A DNA stretch of 12,256 nucleotides from Immundisolibacter sp. (lineage in GTDB: Bacteria; Pseudomonadota; Gammaproteobacteria; Immundisolibacterales; Immundisolibacteraceae): NCBI RefSeq assembly GCF_041601295.1, contig NZ_JBFIII010000090.1, positions 1 through 12,256 on the forward strand. Reading direction: 5' to 3'. Shown here piece by piece: positions 1-7,720 of the stretch. The notes under the pieces were generated by a model. The model was given only the letters and a program-made list of their open reading frames with translations, made no database searches and was not told the DNA's origin. The position numbers were made by a program, and so were the translations under genes. Within the stretch, counting starts at the first letter, position 1. Each line of letters starts with the position of its first letter.

Positions 1-144
1 CGACTCCCCGAAGCCCAGAAACCGGAACAGCTCGCGCTGCGGATGCGCGCCCGCCCGCCAGCCCAGCACCTCGACCATCGAGACCAACTCGCCCGGCAGA
101 CCGGTGGCCTCACTCCCCGCCGAACCGCGGCGGTCGGTTACCAT
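1..144 (-). CDS. N-terminus of a fatty-acyl-AMP ligase-like protein (partial, cut by window edge)
   Basis: Only the first 48 codons are visible; the frame is open to base 1. The ATG at 144-142 is preceded, 8 bases upstream, by a GGGAAG ribosome binding site (153-158), which supports this start. From about residue 20 the peptide reads LVSMVEVLGWRAGAHPQREL and then FRFLGFGES. This resembles the opening of fatty-acyl-AMP ligases (FAALs), where a helix of the form LVELLRxRAxxxPDR is followed by a strand of the form xxFLxDGE. FAALs adenylate long-chain fatty acids and pass them to an acyl carrier protein, often starting lipopeptide synthesis; they may stand alone or head an NRPS or PKS. Its place downstream of an NRPS, a phosphopantetheinyl transferase and an exporter fits a lipopeptide initiation gene. 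A different AMP-binding enzyme, such as an NRPS starting with an A domain, remains possible because no catalytic motif lies inside the window. Confidence 0.62.
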   Translation of the reverse strand, partial: MVTDRRGSAGSEATGLPGELVSMVEVLGWRAGAHPQRELFRFLGFGES

Positions 145-248
145 CGGCCCAACTTCCCAATCGTTCTTAGCATTTCGAAATCAACAACCCCTGCGTGTCC
201 ATAACCCTGGGCTCACGGTCGTCCCATAACCGCCACAATGCTCTCGCT
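145..248 (-). other. Intergenic spacer between the outer-membrane channel gene and the FAAL-like gene
   Basis: This 104-bp spacer is the second longest in the window. I see no hairpin followed by a T-run, so no intrinsic terminator after the channel gene. I also see no well spaced -35/-10 pair; TATGGA-like and TTGTTG-like words are present but at wrong distances. An 8-bp direct repeat, CCATAACC on the plus strand, occurs at 199-206 and 224-231, 25 bp apart. Whether the FAAL-like gene is read through from the upstream operon or has its own promoter cannot be settled from the sequence. Confidence 0.5.
153..158 (-). promoter_or_regulatory. Ribosome binding site of the FAAL-like gene
   Basis: GGGAAG on the minus strand lies 8 bases before the ATG at 144. 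It is the best purine-rich match near this start and decides in favour of ATG 144 over the internal ATG at codon 23. Confidence 0.55.
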
Positions 249-1685
249 TCAGTCGGCCCGGTTACCCCCCGTGGTGTCAACCAGCCAGCGGTCCACGTCC
301 TCGATATCCTGTTCCTGCAAAGTCCCTACCGCCATGCGGAAACGGAGTAGTTCGAGAATATAGTCAATTCTCGCCGCTTCATATTCCCTTTGCGCGGCAA
401 CCGACATACGTATTGCTTCAACGTACTGACTGAAAGACCCCAGACCCTCCTTGAAATCCGATTCTGCTTGGTCAACCGCTTTAGTACGAGTCGTTATTAC
501 CTTTTTCCGGAACATAACACTCTGCGCACTCAGATTAACCGTTTCAAACTGCTCCTGTGCCTCTCGACGAACCCGAATACGCTCTTCCCTTGCCAGGTCT
601 TTCGCTTCCGTCCACCGATGAGCCGCCTCTCGCGCCGCCGCCGCTATACGACCACCCGAATAAATAGGCATACTCACTTCGACGCCAACCGAGGCTTGCT
701 GCGCGGCTGGAGTAAAGCCAGAGCCTCCCTTGTTCACGATATCGTCATATCTCGCAACAAGGTCTACCTTTGGATGATGTGCCGCCTTGCGCGCCTGATA
801 TTCTTTGCGTGCCGCATTCGCGGCAAAAAGGCGTGCTTGCAGGGCAGGACTCATTTCCTCAGCCATCTTTGTCCAATGTCGCACGTCTGACGGTTCGACT
901 TCATCTATTTGAACGTCATCGGCCATAACCGATATTTTGCTGACCTCATTACCTACCAAGGCACCCAGTCGCCCACGCGCAATATTAAGCTTCCCTTTCG
1001 CCAATCGAAGGTTAGAACCGCTTTGGTCAAAGGCCGCGTCCATCGCATAAACATCGGTGTCCTTTACCAACCCTTGTTCGTACCGGTGACGTACCTGCTC
1101 CCGCTGCGCCCCGCTGGCCCGCAGTTCTGCCGTCGCGAAGTTCTGATCAATCAACGCCGACAGGGCACTGAAATAGGTCTGAGCCACTTCCATTAACAGG
1201 CTCTGTTTCCCGGCCCGATACTCCGCCTCAGCCTGGCTTTCGAAAAACTTCGCCCCCTTGGCCCGTTGCCAGACATCTCGATTCCACAAGCCATACCTGG
1301 CAAAGACGCCCCAACTTTGAGACGTGAACGTTTCATTCACAGGCTTCCCAAGATCAGGGAAAAAGAACTCCACGATCGTCTGAGCCAATGGAGAATCGCC
1401 GACCCGTATGCCTGCGGTCTCGCTCTTATAATTCTGTAATGCATACCCTGCTCTGAATCCGAGTTCTGGCCTCGTGGCGCCGCGGACCTGACTGGCCTTC
1501 TCCCCCGACGCCATATAGGTAGCCTCGAGCCGTGACCAGCGCGGGTCATTCTCCTTCGCCAGCTGCATCGACTCCGCGAGGTCCAAGCAATACACGGGAC
1601 GAGCGAACAGGACCATACCGGCGCACAGCAAAAAGAGCTTCCCGCGGAATTGCCTAAGCGGCAAAATCATGCCAATGGCCACCAT
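249..1685 (-). CDS. TolC-family outer-membrane efflux channel protein
   Basis: This 478-residue protein has the usual length for the outer-membrane factor of tripartite exporters, a trimeric barrel with a long periplasmic helical tunnel. Residues 11-33 look like a Sec signal peptide: basic RQFRGK, a hydrophobic stretch, then a polar end near VYC before the mature start LDLAESM. There is no proper lipobox, so a lipoprotein is unlikely. Two helical repeats are visible, about 34-245 and 270-455. The second contains VGVEVSMPIYSGGR (333-346), a hallmark of the family, and the closing helix DYILELLRFRMAVGTL (441-456). The ATG at 1685 has an AAGGGA site 7 bases upstream; a second ATG at codon 6 (1670) is possible. 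The start lies inside the preceding transferase gene (32-bp overlap), which implies cotranscription and probably translational coupling. It is the natural partner of the adaptor and pump encoded upstream. Confidence 0.93.
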   Translation of the reverse strand: MVAIGMILPLRQFRGKLFLLCAGMVLFARPVYCLDLAESMQLAKENDPRWSRLEATYMASGEKASQVRGATRPELGFRAGYALQNYKSETAGIRVGDSPLAQTIVEFFFPDLGKPVNETFTSQSWGVFARYGLWNRDVWQRAKGAKFFESQAEAEYRAGKQSLLMEVAQTYFSALSALIDQNFATAELRASGAQREQVRHRYEQGLVKDTDVYAMDAAFDQSGSNLRLAKGKLNIARGRLGALVGNEVSKISVMADDVQIDEVEPSDVRHWTKMAEEMSPALQARLFAANAARKEYQARKAAHHPKVDLVARYDDIVNKGGSGFTPAAQQASVGVEVSMPIYSGGRIAAAAREAAHRWTEAKDLAREERIRVRREAQEQFETVNLSAQSVMFRKKVITTRTKAVDQAESDFKEGLGSFSQYVEAIRMSVAAQREYEAARIDYILELLRFRMAVGTLQEQDIEDVDRWLVDTTGGNRAD

Positions 1686-2403
1686 TCTGTGATCCCTTTA
1701 GAACTCGACCTCGAAGGTCGCCTCGCTTCACCAATCCCTTGATAGCAACCGCGAAATGGTAGCCTTCCGGGTTTTCGGACCAGTAAATAGACCAAGCCTG
1801 CGGGCGGGCGTCCATGGTCGGCGGGCATTCCAGCCAACCATCACCGTCCACCCGCGGCAGCACCGAGAAATGCGTCAACTCCGCCGAAAGTCCGACCCCG
1901 CGCGCTTTGATGTAGGACTCCTTTAGCGTCCAAATACGATAAAAAAGCGGCACGCGTCCCGCCACGCTCAACTCCGCCAACATCGCCTGCTCGGCCGGGG
2001 AAAAGTTTCTTGCCGCGACCATATCCAAATCCGGCAGGGGCTTCTGAAGCTCCACATCGACGCCACAGTCCATTCCCGAAGTGATCACGCATGCTGCCAT
2101 CCCCTGCGTATGCGACAGATTGAACTTCAGACTCCCACTGTCTACCGGCGCTGCAATTTCTGGTTTTCCATAAGCATTCATACTGAATTGCCAACGCTCG
2201 GGGGCTACATCCCGATATTCGGATAACACCGTTCTCAGGAAATAATGAGAATGGAGATATTCCCGCTTATGGATGGAGAAGCGAAGACGATCAAACCGGG
2301 CGATCTCGGAATCGCTCAGCACAGGATAGCAAGTGTCATCAAACTCATTGGACTGTCCTTCGCCAATGGGAAAAATCCATATATCTGCGCCTGAGTTCGT
2401 CAT
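1654..2403 (-). CDS. Sfp-type 4'-phosphopantetheinyl transferase
   Basis: This 249-residue enzyme moves the phosphopantetheine arm of coenzyme A onto the conserved serine of carrier domains, turning the apo-NRPS into its active form in the cytoplasm. The family motifs appear in order: GKPEI (79-83), FNLSH (94-98), GVDVE (114-118, with D116 and E118 as the expected Mg-binding acidic pair) and WTLKESYIKA (158-167, with E162 as the third acidic ligand and K161 and K166 as conserved lysines). Length and the two-half layout match the Sfp/EntD type rather than the short AcpS type. The gene starts 31 bp after the RND permease stop. No good Shine-Dalgarno site precedes the ATG at 2403 (only an AAAAG directly against it), so translation may depend on coupling. 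Its end overlaps the outer-membrane channel gene. Likely targets are the carrier domains of the NRPS in this window. Confidence 0.94.
   Translation of the reverse strand: MTNSGADIWIFPIGEGQSNEFDDTCYPVLSDSEIARFDRLRFSIHKREYLHSHYFLRTVLSEYRDVAPERWQFSMNAYGKPEIAAPVDSGSLKFNLSHTQGMAACVITSGMDCGVDVELQKPLPDLDMVAARNFSPAEQAMLAELSVAGRVPLFYRIWTLKESYIKARGVGLSAELTHFSVLPRVDGDGWLECPPTMDARPQAWSIYWSENPEGYHFAVAIKGLVKRGDLRGRVLKGSQNGGHWHDFAA
1693..1698 (-). promoter_or_regulatory. Ribosome binding site of the outer-membrane channel gene
   Basis: AAGGGA on the minus strand lies 7 bases before the ATG at 1685, inside the end of the transferase gene. Its good spacing favours ATG 1685 over the ATG five codons further in. 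Confidence 0.65.
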
Positions 2404-2434
2404 CTTTTGGTAAAACTTGCGCTATCGCCGAGGC

Positions 2435-5400
2435 TTAGCGCCGCGCCGCCTTCTCATCCGCGGGCGACCCACCGACAGATATGGGCGCTCTATACAAAAG
2501 TCGCCCCTTCGAGAAATCTGTAATCCACTCCTGGGTCTCCGCCAAAACCAGATAGGCAGCTGGCATCAGCACCAGCGTAATCAAGGTCGAAAACGCCACA
2601 CCATAAGCCACGGAAACCGCCATTGGAATAAGGAACTGGGCTTGCAAATCGTTGCTGAACATCAGAGTCGCCAAGCCGCCGAAGGTGGTCGCGGTCGTAA
2701 GCAAAACGGCCCTAAACCGGGCCTGACCGGCAGACAGAAGCGCTTCAATCAGCTCAACTCCGGCCGCGCGCTGACGATTCACGTAGTCAATAATCACCAG
2801 ATTATCATTAACCACCACGCCGGCCACCGCAACGGCGCCGGCGGCGGACCACACAGTTATCTCTACGCCCATCAGAAAGTGGCCTATAAGTGCGCCAATA
2901 ATTCCAAACGGGACTGCAAACATGACTAGTAGCGCCTGACCATAGGATCGAAACAGAACGGCTATCAAGGCATAGTTGATCATGGTCGAAAAAAGGGCCG
3001 CCCAAAGAATAAAACTAATGTAACTCCCGGCCTGCTCCTGAACACCGCCACGCCGCCAACCCAGGCTGGGGAACTCCTTAATGACCGCCGGTAACGCTTC
3101 CTCCTGGAGCGCAGTCATGACACTTCCTGGCGTCGCCATTGACTTGTCCACGAATGCCGTGACCTCGATCACCCGCCCACCTTTTTTGCGGACAATCTGA
3201 CTCGGCCCGAAATCGTATTTGAGAACTGCCACACTGCTCAACGGCGCGGCATCGCCAGTTGGCAGGCTGATTGGCATATTCTCCAAATACCATCCGGATT
3301 TTCGTTCGCTCTCCGGATACCGGATACCGACCTTGACCTCGCTCAGACCCCGCTGGAAGGACTGCACTTCGACGCCGTGGAAGGCCTGCCGTACCTGGTC
3401 GGCGAGGTTCGCCAAGGTAAGTCCCATGTCGAGGGCCACGGGACGCAGCTCAAGGACTACCTCTCGTTGCCCACGGCGATGGCCGGCCGACACTCCATAC
3501 GCGCCTTCAACCTTCGCCAGTGCGTCAGCGAGTCGCTGCGACGCGCGAGCCAGGTCGTCAAGGTTCTCCCCATAAAGCTCGATGTTGATATCGGGAACCG
3601 AAGGGATCAGTGATGCATTAAAAGACAAGTTTTCCACATCAGGGATCGTTCCAACTGCCTCGCGCCACCGCTTCGTCAACTCTTCGCCGGATAACAATCG
3701 CTTTTCCGGAACGGGGAGACCAACAGTAACAGAGCCGGAATGTCCTCCGTTCTTGCCACCCACCTGAGAAAAAATATCGGTAATCTGCGCTTCCCCAAGG
3801 TCCAACTTGGCCTGTTCCGCCACTTGTCGCGCCCCGGTGACCAGTATGTCGACGGCCTCCGCGGTCTGATCTGCGGAGGTACCTTCGGAGAATGCCAGTT
3901 CCGCGGTGACCGTGTCGGCATCAACCTGCGAAAGAAACCTGATCGGAAGATAGCCGCTGGCCAACATGCCCACACAGACAAGTAACACCATCATGAAGCC
4001 GACGATGACGGCATAACGATAATCGAGAATTCTCCTCAAGAATGGTCCATAACTCTGTGCCACAAATCCCTGAACCCGAAGCTTGCTTGTCAACTGCTGG
4101 AATATTCTAGATCCGCGAGAGGTCGACGCGTCTTGCGGACGCGCGTAAGACAAATGGTGAGGCAACATAAAAAGCGCTTCGAAAAGCGATGCCAAAAGAG
4201 CAATTATGATGATGATTGGGATAGGCGCAATGAGCTTGCCTGCCGCATGCGGAATGAACATGAGTGGCGCGAACGTTATTATCGTTGTCAGCGAGGCCAA
4301 GACGACTGGCAACGCCACATCCAGCGCGCCTCCCACCGCTGCATCGGCACCCCATTCACCCCTTTGATTGCGAGCATCGACACTCTCGCTTATGACGATT
4401 GCATCATCCACGACGATGCCAAGCACCATCAGCAGCGCAAACAGGGTCACCATATTCAGGGACAAACCGAGGTAATACATTACGACGAAAGTAACCAGAA
4501 ATGAGAAAGGAATTCCCACGCTGGTCCAAAATGCGTAGCGACGCCTCATATATATGGCGAGAAAGAGATAGACGATACAGAAACCCTGCAACGCGTTCCA
4601 GGAAATGGTGTCCAGACGCTGACCGAGATATTTGGCGATGTCCTGCCATAAATCGACATGAATTTCTTTTGGCACATAAGCGGCAGCGGCGGCCACCTTT
4701 TCTTTCACTTCCGTGGCGATACGGATAACGTCTTCCCCACTGCCGCGGTAAATGCCCAACACGACGGCAGGCCGTCCGTTGAACTCGCTGCGGACGCCAT
4801 CCTGCCCAAAGCCCTCGGTGACCTGGGCGACGTCACTCATCTGTAGCCGGGCGCCATCCGGCTTTGCGCGCAAGACAACATCCCCAAATTGGCTGGCGGA
4901 AGATTCGGCGCCGCGCACGACAATCGCTACGCTCTGCCCACCCTCTTTCATCATCCCGGCGGGAAGATCCAAGGAGGACGTGCGGACCGCCGCTGCAATC
5001 TCACCGACAGACATACCATATTGAACAAGGGTGTCTTGCGGGACGTTGATTGCGATTTCGTAAGGCTCCGCGTTCATCACCTCCACGGCGGTAATCGAGG
5101 TGTCCCGGAGCAGGTTTTCCCGAACCTGCTCTGCGATGTCGCGAAGCACTCTCATGTCCGTTACGCCCGAAACCACGACCGTCGCAACCAGATCCCGCAG
5201 CGTAAGTTCGACCACGCTTGGCTTAAGCGCGTTGGATGGAAAACCGTTAATGGACTCGACGCGCCGCCTGACATCAAAGGTCAGCTTGCCGACGTCATAG
5301 CGATTTTCCGTGCGTACAGTACCGATACAAACCCCTTCGCGAGCCAGGGTCTGGAAATCACGCACCCCCTCGAGACCGACCAGCTCAACGTCCAGGCGTT

Positions 5401-5596
5401 TACAGACACCTTCCTCTGCCTCCTGGGCTGAAGCGCCAGGGAACGGGACCGTGATAACAATAACGCCGGTGTTCGTGTCGGGCAGGATCTCTCGCGGCAT
5501 GAACCACAGACTCAGGGATCCGGCCAAGGCCACAAGCAACATGATCAGGTTCACGGCCACCGGCTGACCGGCAAACCAGCGTATCACCGCCTTCAT
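2435..5596 (-). CDS. RND-family efflux permease (AcrB/HAE type, ACR_tran)
   Basis: With the start at ATG 5596 the protein has 1053 residues, typical of trimeric proton-driven RND pumps of the inner membrane. It opens with MKAVIRWFAGQPVAVNLIML, the standard first transmembrane helix. The frame is open a further 47 codons upstream, to 5737, but that stretch is arginine-rich, unlike the family, and overlaps the adaptor gene, so I reject it. The two-fold layout is visible: helix 1, a large periplasmic domain, helices 2-6 (about 335-480), helix 7 (about 527-547), a second periplasmic domain, and helices 8-12 (about 860-1018). GIVVDDAIVI (393-402) in helix 4 carries D397 and D398, equivalent to the AcrB proton-relay Asp407/Asp408. 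In helix 10 the AcrB Lys940 position is N930 in GVVVNDNLVI, a substitution also found in related pumps. No strong Shine-Dalgarno site precedes the start. Given the NRPS neighbours, export of the peptide product is the likely job. Confidence 0.95.
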   Translation of the reverse strand: MKAVIRWFAGQPVAVNLIMLLVALAGSLSLWFMPREILPDTNTGVIVITVPFPGASAQEAEEGVCKRLDVELVGLEGVRDFQTLAREGVCIGTVRTENRYDVGKLTFDVRRRVESINGFPSNALKPSVVELTLRDLVATVVVSGVTDMRVLRDIAEQVRENLLRDTSITAVEVMNAEPYEIAINVPQDTLVQYGMSVGEIAAAVRTSSLDLPAGMMKEGGQSVAIVVRGAESSASQFGDVVLRAKPDGARLQMSDVAQVTEGFGQDGVRSEFNGRPAVVLGIYRGSGEDVIRIATEVKEKVAAAAAYVPKEIHVDLWQDIAKYLGQRLDTISWNALQGFCIVYLFLAIYMRRRYAFWTSVGIPFSFLVTFVVMYYLGLSLNMVTLFALLMVLGIVVDDAIVISESVDARNQRGEWGADAAVGGALDVALPVVLASLTTIITFAPLMFIPHAAGKLIAPIPIIIIIALLASLFEALFMLPHHLSYARPQDASTSRGSRIFQQLTSKLRVQGFVAQSYGPFLRRILDYRYAVIVGFMMVLLVCVGMLASGYLPIRFLSQVDADTVTAELAFSEGTSADQTAEAVDILVTGARQVAEQAKLDLGEAQITDIFSQVGGKNGGHSGSVTVGLPVPEKRLLSGEELTKRWREAVGTIPDVENLSFNASLIPSVPDINIELYGENLDDLARASQRLADALAKVEGAYGVSAGHRRGQREVVLELRPVALDMGLTLANLADQVRQAFHGVEVQSFQRGLSEVKVGIRYPESERKSGWYLENMPISLPTGDAAPLSSVAVLKYDFGPSQIVRKKGGRVIEVTAFVDKSMATPGSVMTALQEEALPAVIKEFPSLGWRRGGVQEQAGSYISFILWAALFSTMINYALIAVLFRSYGQALLVMFAVPFGIIGALIGHFLMGVEITVWSAAGAVAVAGVVVNDNLVIIDYVNRQRAAGVELIEALLSAGQARFRAVLLTTATTFGGLATLMFSNDLQAQFLIPMAVSVAYGVAFSTLITLVLMPAAYLVLAETQEWITDFSKGRLLYRAPISVGGSPADEKAARR

Positions 5597-5651
5597 GCAA
5601 AGCACTCGGCGTAGAGATGCATTTCTGCGGCGCGCGCCAACGTCTGCGTTA
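5597..5651 (-). other. Short spacer between adaptor and pump genes
   Basis: These 55 bp follow a tandem stop (TGA then TAA, 5654-5649) that ends the adaptor gene. There is no terminator-like hairpin. A 9-codon open frame, MHLYAECFA (5622-5593), ends in a TGA that overlaps the pump ATG as ATGA. It has no clear ribosome binding site of its own, and I do not call it a gene. Confidence 0.4.
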
Positions 5652-6860
5652 TCAAGGCGCCTCCGGGAGCGGTTCAGCAGCGACTGGACTATCGACTGAT
5701 TTCGCGCCGCTGGATTCCTTATCCTTGCCTTCGACACGCACCCGGAGTCCTTCGACCCGGGTATCCAGCTTTGTCAGCAGAACCCGATCACCATCCTGCA
5801 GCCCGCCTCTGACGTAAATTTGTTCCTTGCCCCGGTACAGAGTCGTCACCGAACGCATTTCCAAACGATCGGCGTCGGTTACCAGCCACACCGTACTGTC
5901 GCCCTCCATGGCGACACGTGGCAGCACAGCCACTTTGTCGTATTCGCGGCCCGTTATTTTTGCCTCGACGAAAGTGCCCGGCATTAACGGGTGTTTAGAT
6001 AAACTCGGATCGCGCAGGCCATAAGGGTCTTGCACCACGGCCACGACATAGAGCAGCCGATTTTTCAGATCAACCTCGCCCTCGGCTCGAACGATGGTTC
6101 CCGGCCACACGTGCTCGCTGCGCGGGTCGATCAACTCGACACTCGGAGCCTCCTGAACAAGCGCGGGCTGGTTCAGCTCCGGCAGCAATCCCATCTGTTG
6201 GTCGCCCACGGGCAAGCGCACCTCGACCAGGTCGGTCCCGTAAACCTCGGCTAGAGGTGTACCCGGCGCCACATACTGGCCGACCGCGGCCAAGCGACGC
6301 AGAACACGACCGTCAAATGGGGCCATAACCCTGGTCTGATCCAGTTGCCGCTGGGCCAACTCCAGGCCCGCGAGTGCCGCCTCTTCCGCCGATTCTGCCT
6401 GGCGAAGTTGCGGCTCTCCCCGTGCAAGCGGACTCTGCTCCAGCCCCTCGATGCCTTTGTTACCCCGCGCCGCTGCCTGGGCCTGAGCCAAAGCCAGACG
6501 GGCATTCTCAACCGCCGCGCGCGCGCGGGTGACTTCCAATTCATGTGGACGACGTTCGATCTCAAAAAGCAGGTCGCCGCTTTTGAAGAAGCCGCCGTCG
6601 GTCATCTGCGGCGCCGTACCGACCACCTTGCCACCGACCCCCGCCACCAGGGATATCGTCACCCCGGGCGCCGCGGTACCGCGGCTATAAATCGGTACGT
6701 TGACGCTTTGGAATTGGACCTCATGGACACGGACCAGCGGGATGTATTCCTCCGGCGGGCGGGCTTTCGCCTGTGGCCGGTTCAGTAACATCCAGGTGGT
6801 CCCGCCGATCCCGACCAGCAACAGCCCCGCGACGACCAAGCTTTGAGAAACCCGAATCAT
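5652..6860 (-). CDS. RND efflux periplasmic adaptor (membrane fusion protein, HlyD/AcrA type)
   Basis: This 402-residue protein is the periplasmic bridge between the pump and the TolC-type channel. Residues 7-26 form one hydrophobic segment, serving as a membrane anchor; there is no lipobox, unlike AcrA. A first half-lipoyl strand region (about 66-100) leads into an alpha-helical hairpin (about 106-176) rich in Ala, Glu, Arg and Gln. The hairpin is broken by a Gly/Pro-containing stretch around 132-150. The second half-lipoyl part contains the family motif APFDGRV (180-186) and the segment VGQYVAPGTPLAEVY (193-207). Beta-barrel and membrane-proximal domains follow, with PGTFVEAKI (294-302) and GLQDGDRVLL (353-362) as typical elements. 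The last 25 residues are polar and low in complexity. A GGAG site 9 bases before the ATG supports the start. It sits 17 bp after the thioesterase gene and directly before the pump, the standard adaptor-pump order. Confidence 0.94.
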   Translation of the reverse strand: MIRVSQSLVVAGLLLVGIGGTTWMLLNRPQAKARPPEEYIPLVRVHEVQFQSVNVPIYSRGTAAPGVTISLVAGVGGKVVGTAPQMTDGGFFKSGDLLFEIERRPHELEVTRARAAVENARLALAQAQAAARGNKGIEGLEQSPLARGEPQLRQAESAEEAALAGLELAQRQLDQTRVMAPFDGRVLRRLAAVGQYVAPGTPLAEVYGTDLVEVRLPVGDQQMGLLPELNQPALVQEAPSVELIDPRSEHVWPGTIVRAEGEVDLKNRLLYVVAVVQDPYGLRDPSLSKHPLMPGTFVEAKITGREYDKVAVLPRVAMEGDSTVWLVTDADRLEMRSVTTLYRGKEQIYVRGGLQDGDRVLLTKLDTRVEGLRVRVEGKDKESSGAKSVDSPVAAEPLPEAP

Positions 6861-6869
6861 ATATCCAAT

Positions 6870-6873
6870 CTCC
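6870..6873 (-). promoter_or_regulatory. Ribosome binding site of the adaptor gene
   Basis: GGAG on the minus strand lies 9 bases before the ATG at 6860, in the 17-bp gap after the thioesterase stop. The short gap and clear site indicate that the two genes share a transcript. Confidence 0.6.
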
Positions 6874-6877
6874 GCCG

Positions 6878-7720
6878 CTACCTGGACGACACAGACAGCG
6901 TGTCAGCCGAGACGCCAAAAAAATCGGCCGCGCGATCTGTCATTACGCTTTTCTGAGTCAGTATTTCCCGCAACCAATTAAAGAAAATAACAGAGTTCTT
7001 GTTAATATAAAAATGGCCGCCATCAAATAACTTTAGTGAAAAACCCCTACTCGTATACGACGACCATTGGTCTAAATCTCTGGCGCCAACATAAGCATCA
7101 CTACAACCTCCAACGGCATGAATCGGTATCGGCAACGGAGCATGTCCCAAAGGTACCCATGTCTCGACAAGCCGGAAATCCGCTCGCAAGGCAGGCTCTA
7201 ATAACTCAAGTAGTTCCGGACTCTGAAGCACCTCACTCGACATCCCCCCCAAGGCGCGTAATTGAGCGTAAAACTCGTCTCGGGGCAGGTCATGGACAGG
7301 TGACGCTGTACGAGGCAAGTGGGGTGGCCGTGTCGCCGAAACCACAAGCGCCTCAGGCAGGCGATGTCCGCTGTCGCGCAAACGGCTGCTGAGCTCATAA
7401 GCTATGCGCCCTCCCATACTGTGCCCGAATATAAAATAGGGCAGATCGGTCAAAGGTAGTAGCGCCTCGAACACTGCATCGAGCAACTGGTTTTGGTTGG
7501 AAACCGGTGCCTCGGCAATTCTTGCCCCCCGTCCGGGAAGTTGCACCGCCAGCAACTCAACGCCTGGTGTCAACTCGCGCGCCCAATCCGCGAACGCATG
7601 AGCCGAACCACCCGCAAACGGAACACAAAACAAGCGCGCGGTAATCTGATCCCCGGTTGGGAACCGATACAGCCAGGCACTGGCTGATGCAGGCCGCGCG
7701 CTTTGAGGTGGGTAAGACAC
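6878..7720 (-). CDS. Type II thioesterase (GrsT-like editing hydrolase)
   Basis: This 280-residue alpha/beta-hydrolase is the stand-alone kind that frees stalled or misprimed carrier domains in NRPS and PKS systems. The pattern is typical: LFCVPFAGGSA (30-40) for the oxyanion region, LPGRGAR (61-67), GHSMGG (99-104) with nucleophile S101, the Asp in GGCSDAYV (D208), and the His in FDGGHFYI (H236). The start is a GTG at 7720; no ATG lies in frame before residue 102, and the frame closes upstream at a TGA (7786-7784). No Shine-Dalgarno site is visible, so the true start is uncertain by a few codons. The tail past about residue 257 is some 20 residues longer than in short homologues. Codons near residues 233-260 are unusually AT-rich. 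Its position between the NRPS and the exporter ties the pump to peptide synthesis. Confidence 0.93.
   Translation of the reverse strand: MSYPPQSARPASASAWLYRFPTGDQITARLFCVPFAGGSAHAFADWARELTPGVELLAVQLPGRGARIAEAPVSNQNQLLDAVFEALLPLTDLPYFIFGHSMGGRIAYELSSRLRDSGHRLPEALVVSATRPPHLPRTASPVHDLPRDEFYAQLRALGGMSSEVLQSPELLELLEPALRADFRLVETWVPLGHAPLPIPIHAVGGCSDAYVGARDLDQWSSYTSRGFSLKLFDGGHFYINKNSVIFFNWLREILTQKSVMTDRAADFFGVSADTLSVSSR

Noticed and set aside
4889..5431. 180-codon plus-strand open frame inside the pump gene
   Set aside because: It is antisense to conserved RND periplasmic-domain sequence and has no protein-like motifs.
5597..5737. N-terminal extension of the RND pump to 5737
   Set aside because: The extra 47 residues are arginine-rich, unlike RND N-termini, and overlap the adaptor gene by 86 bp. 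The ATG at 5596 begins a textbook first helix.
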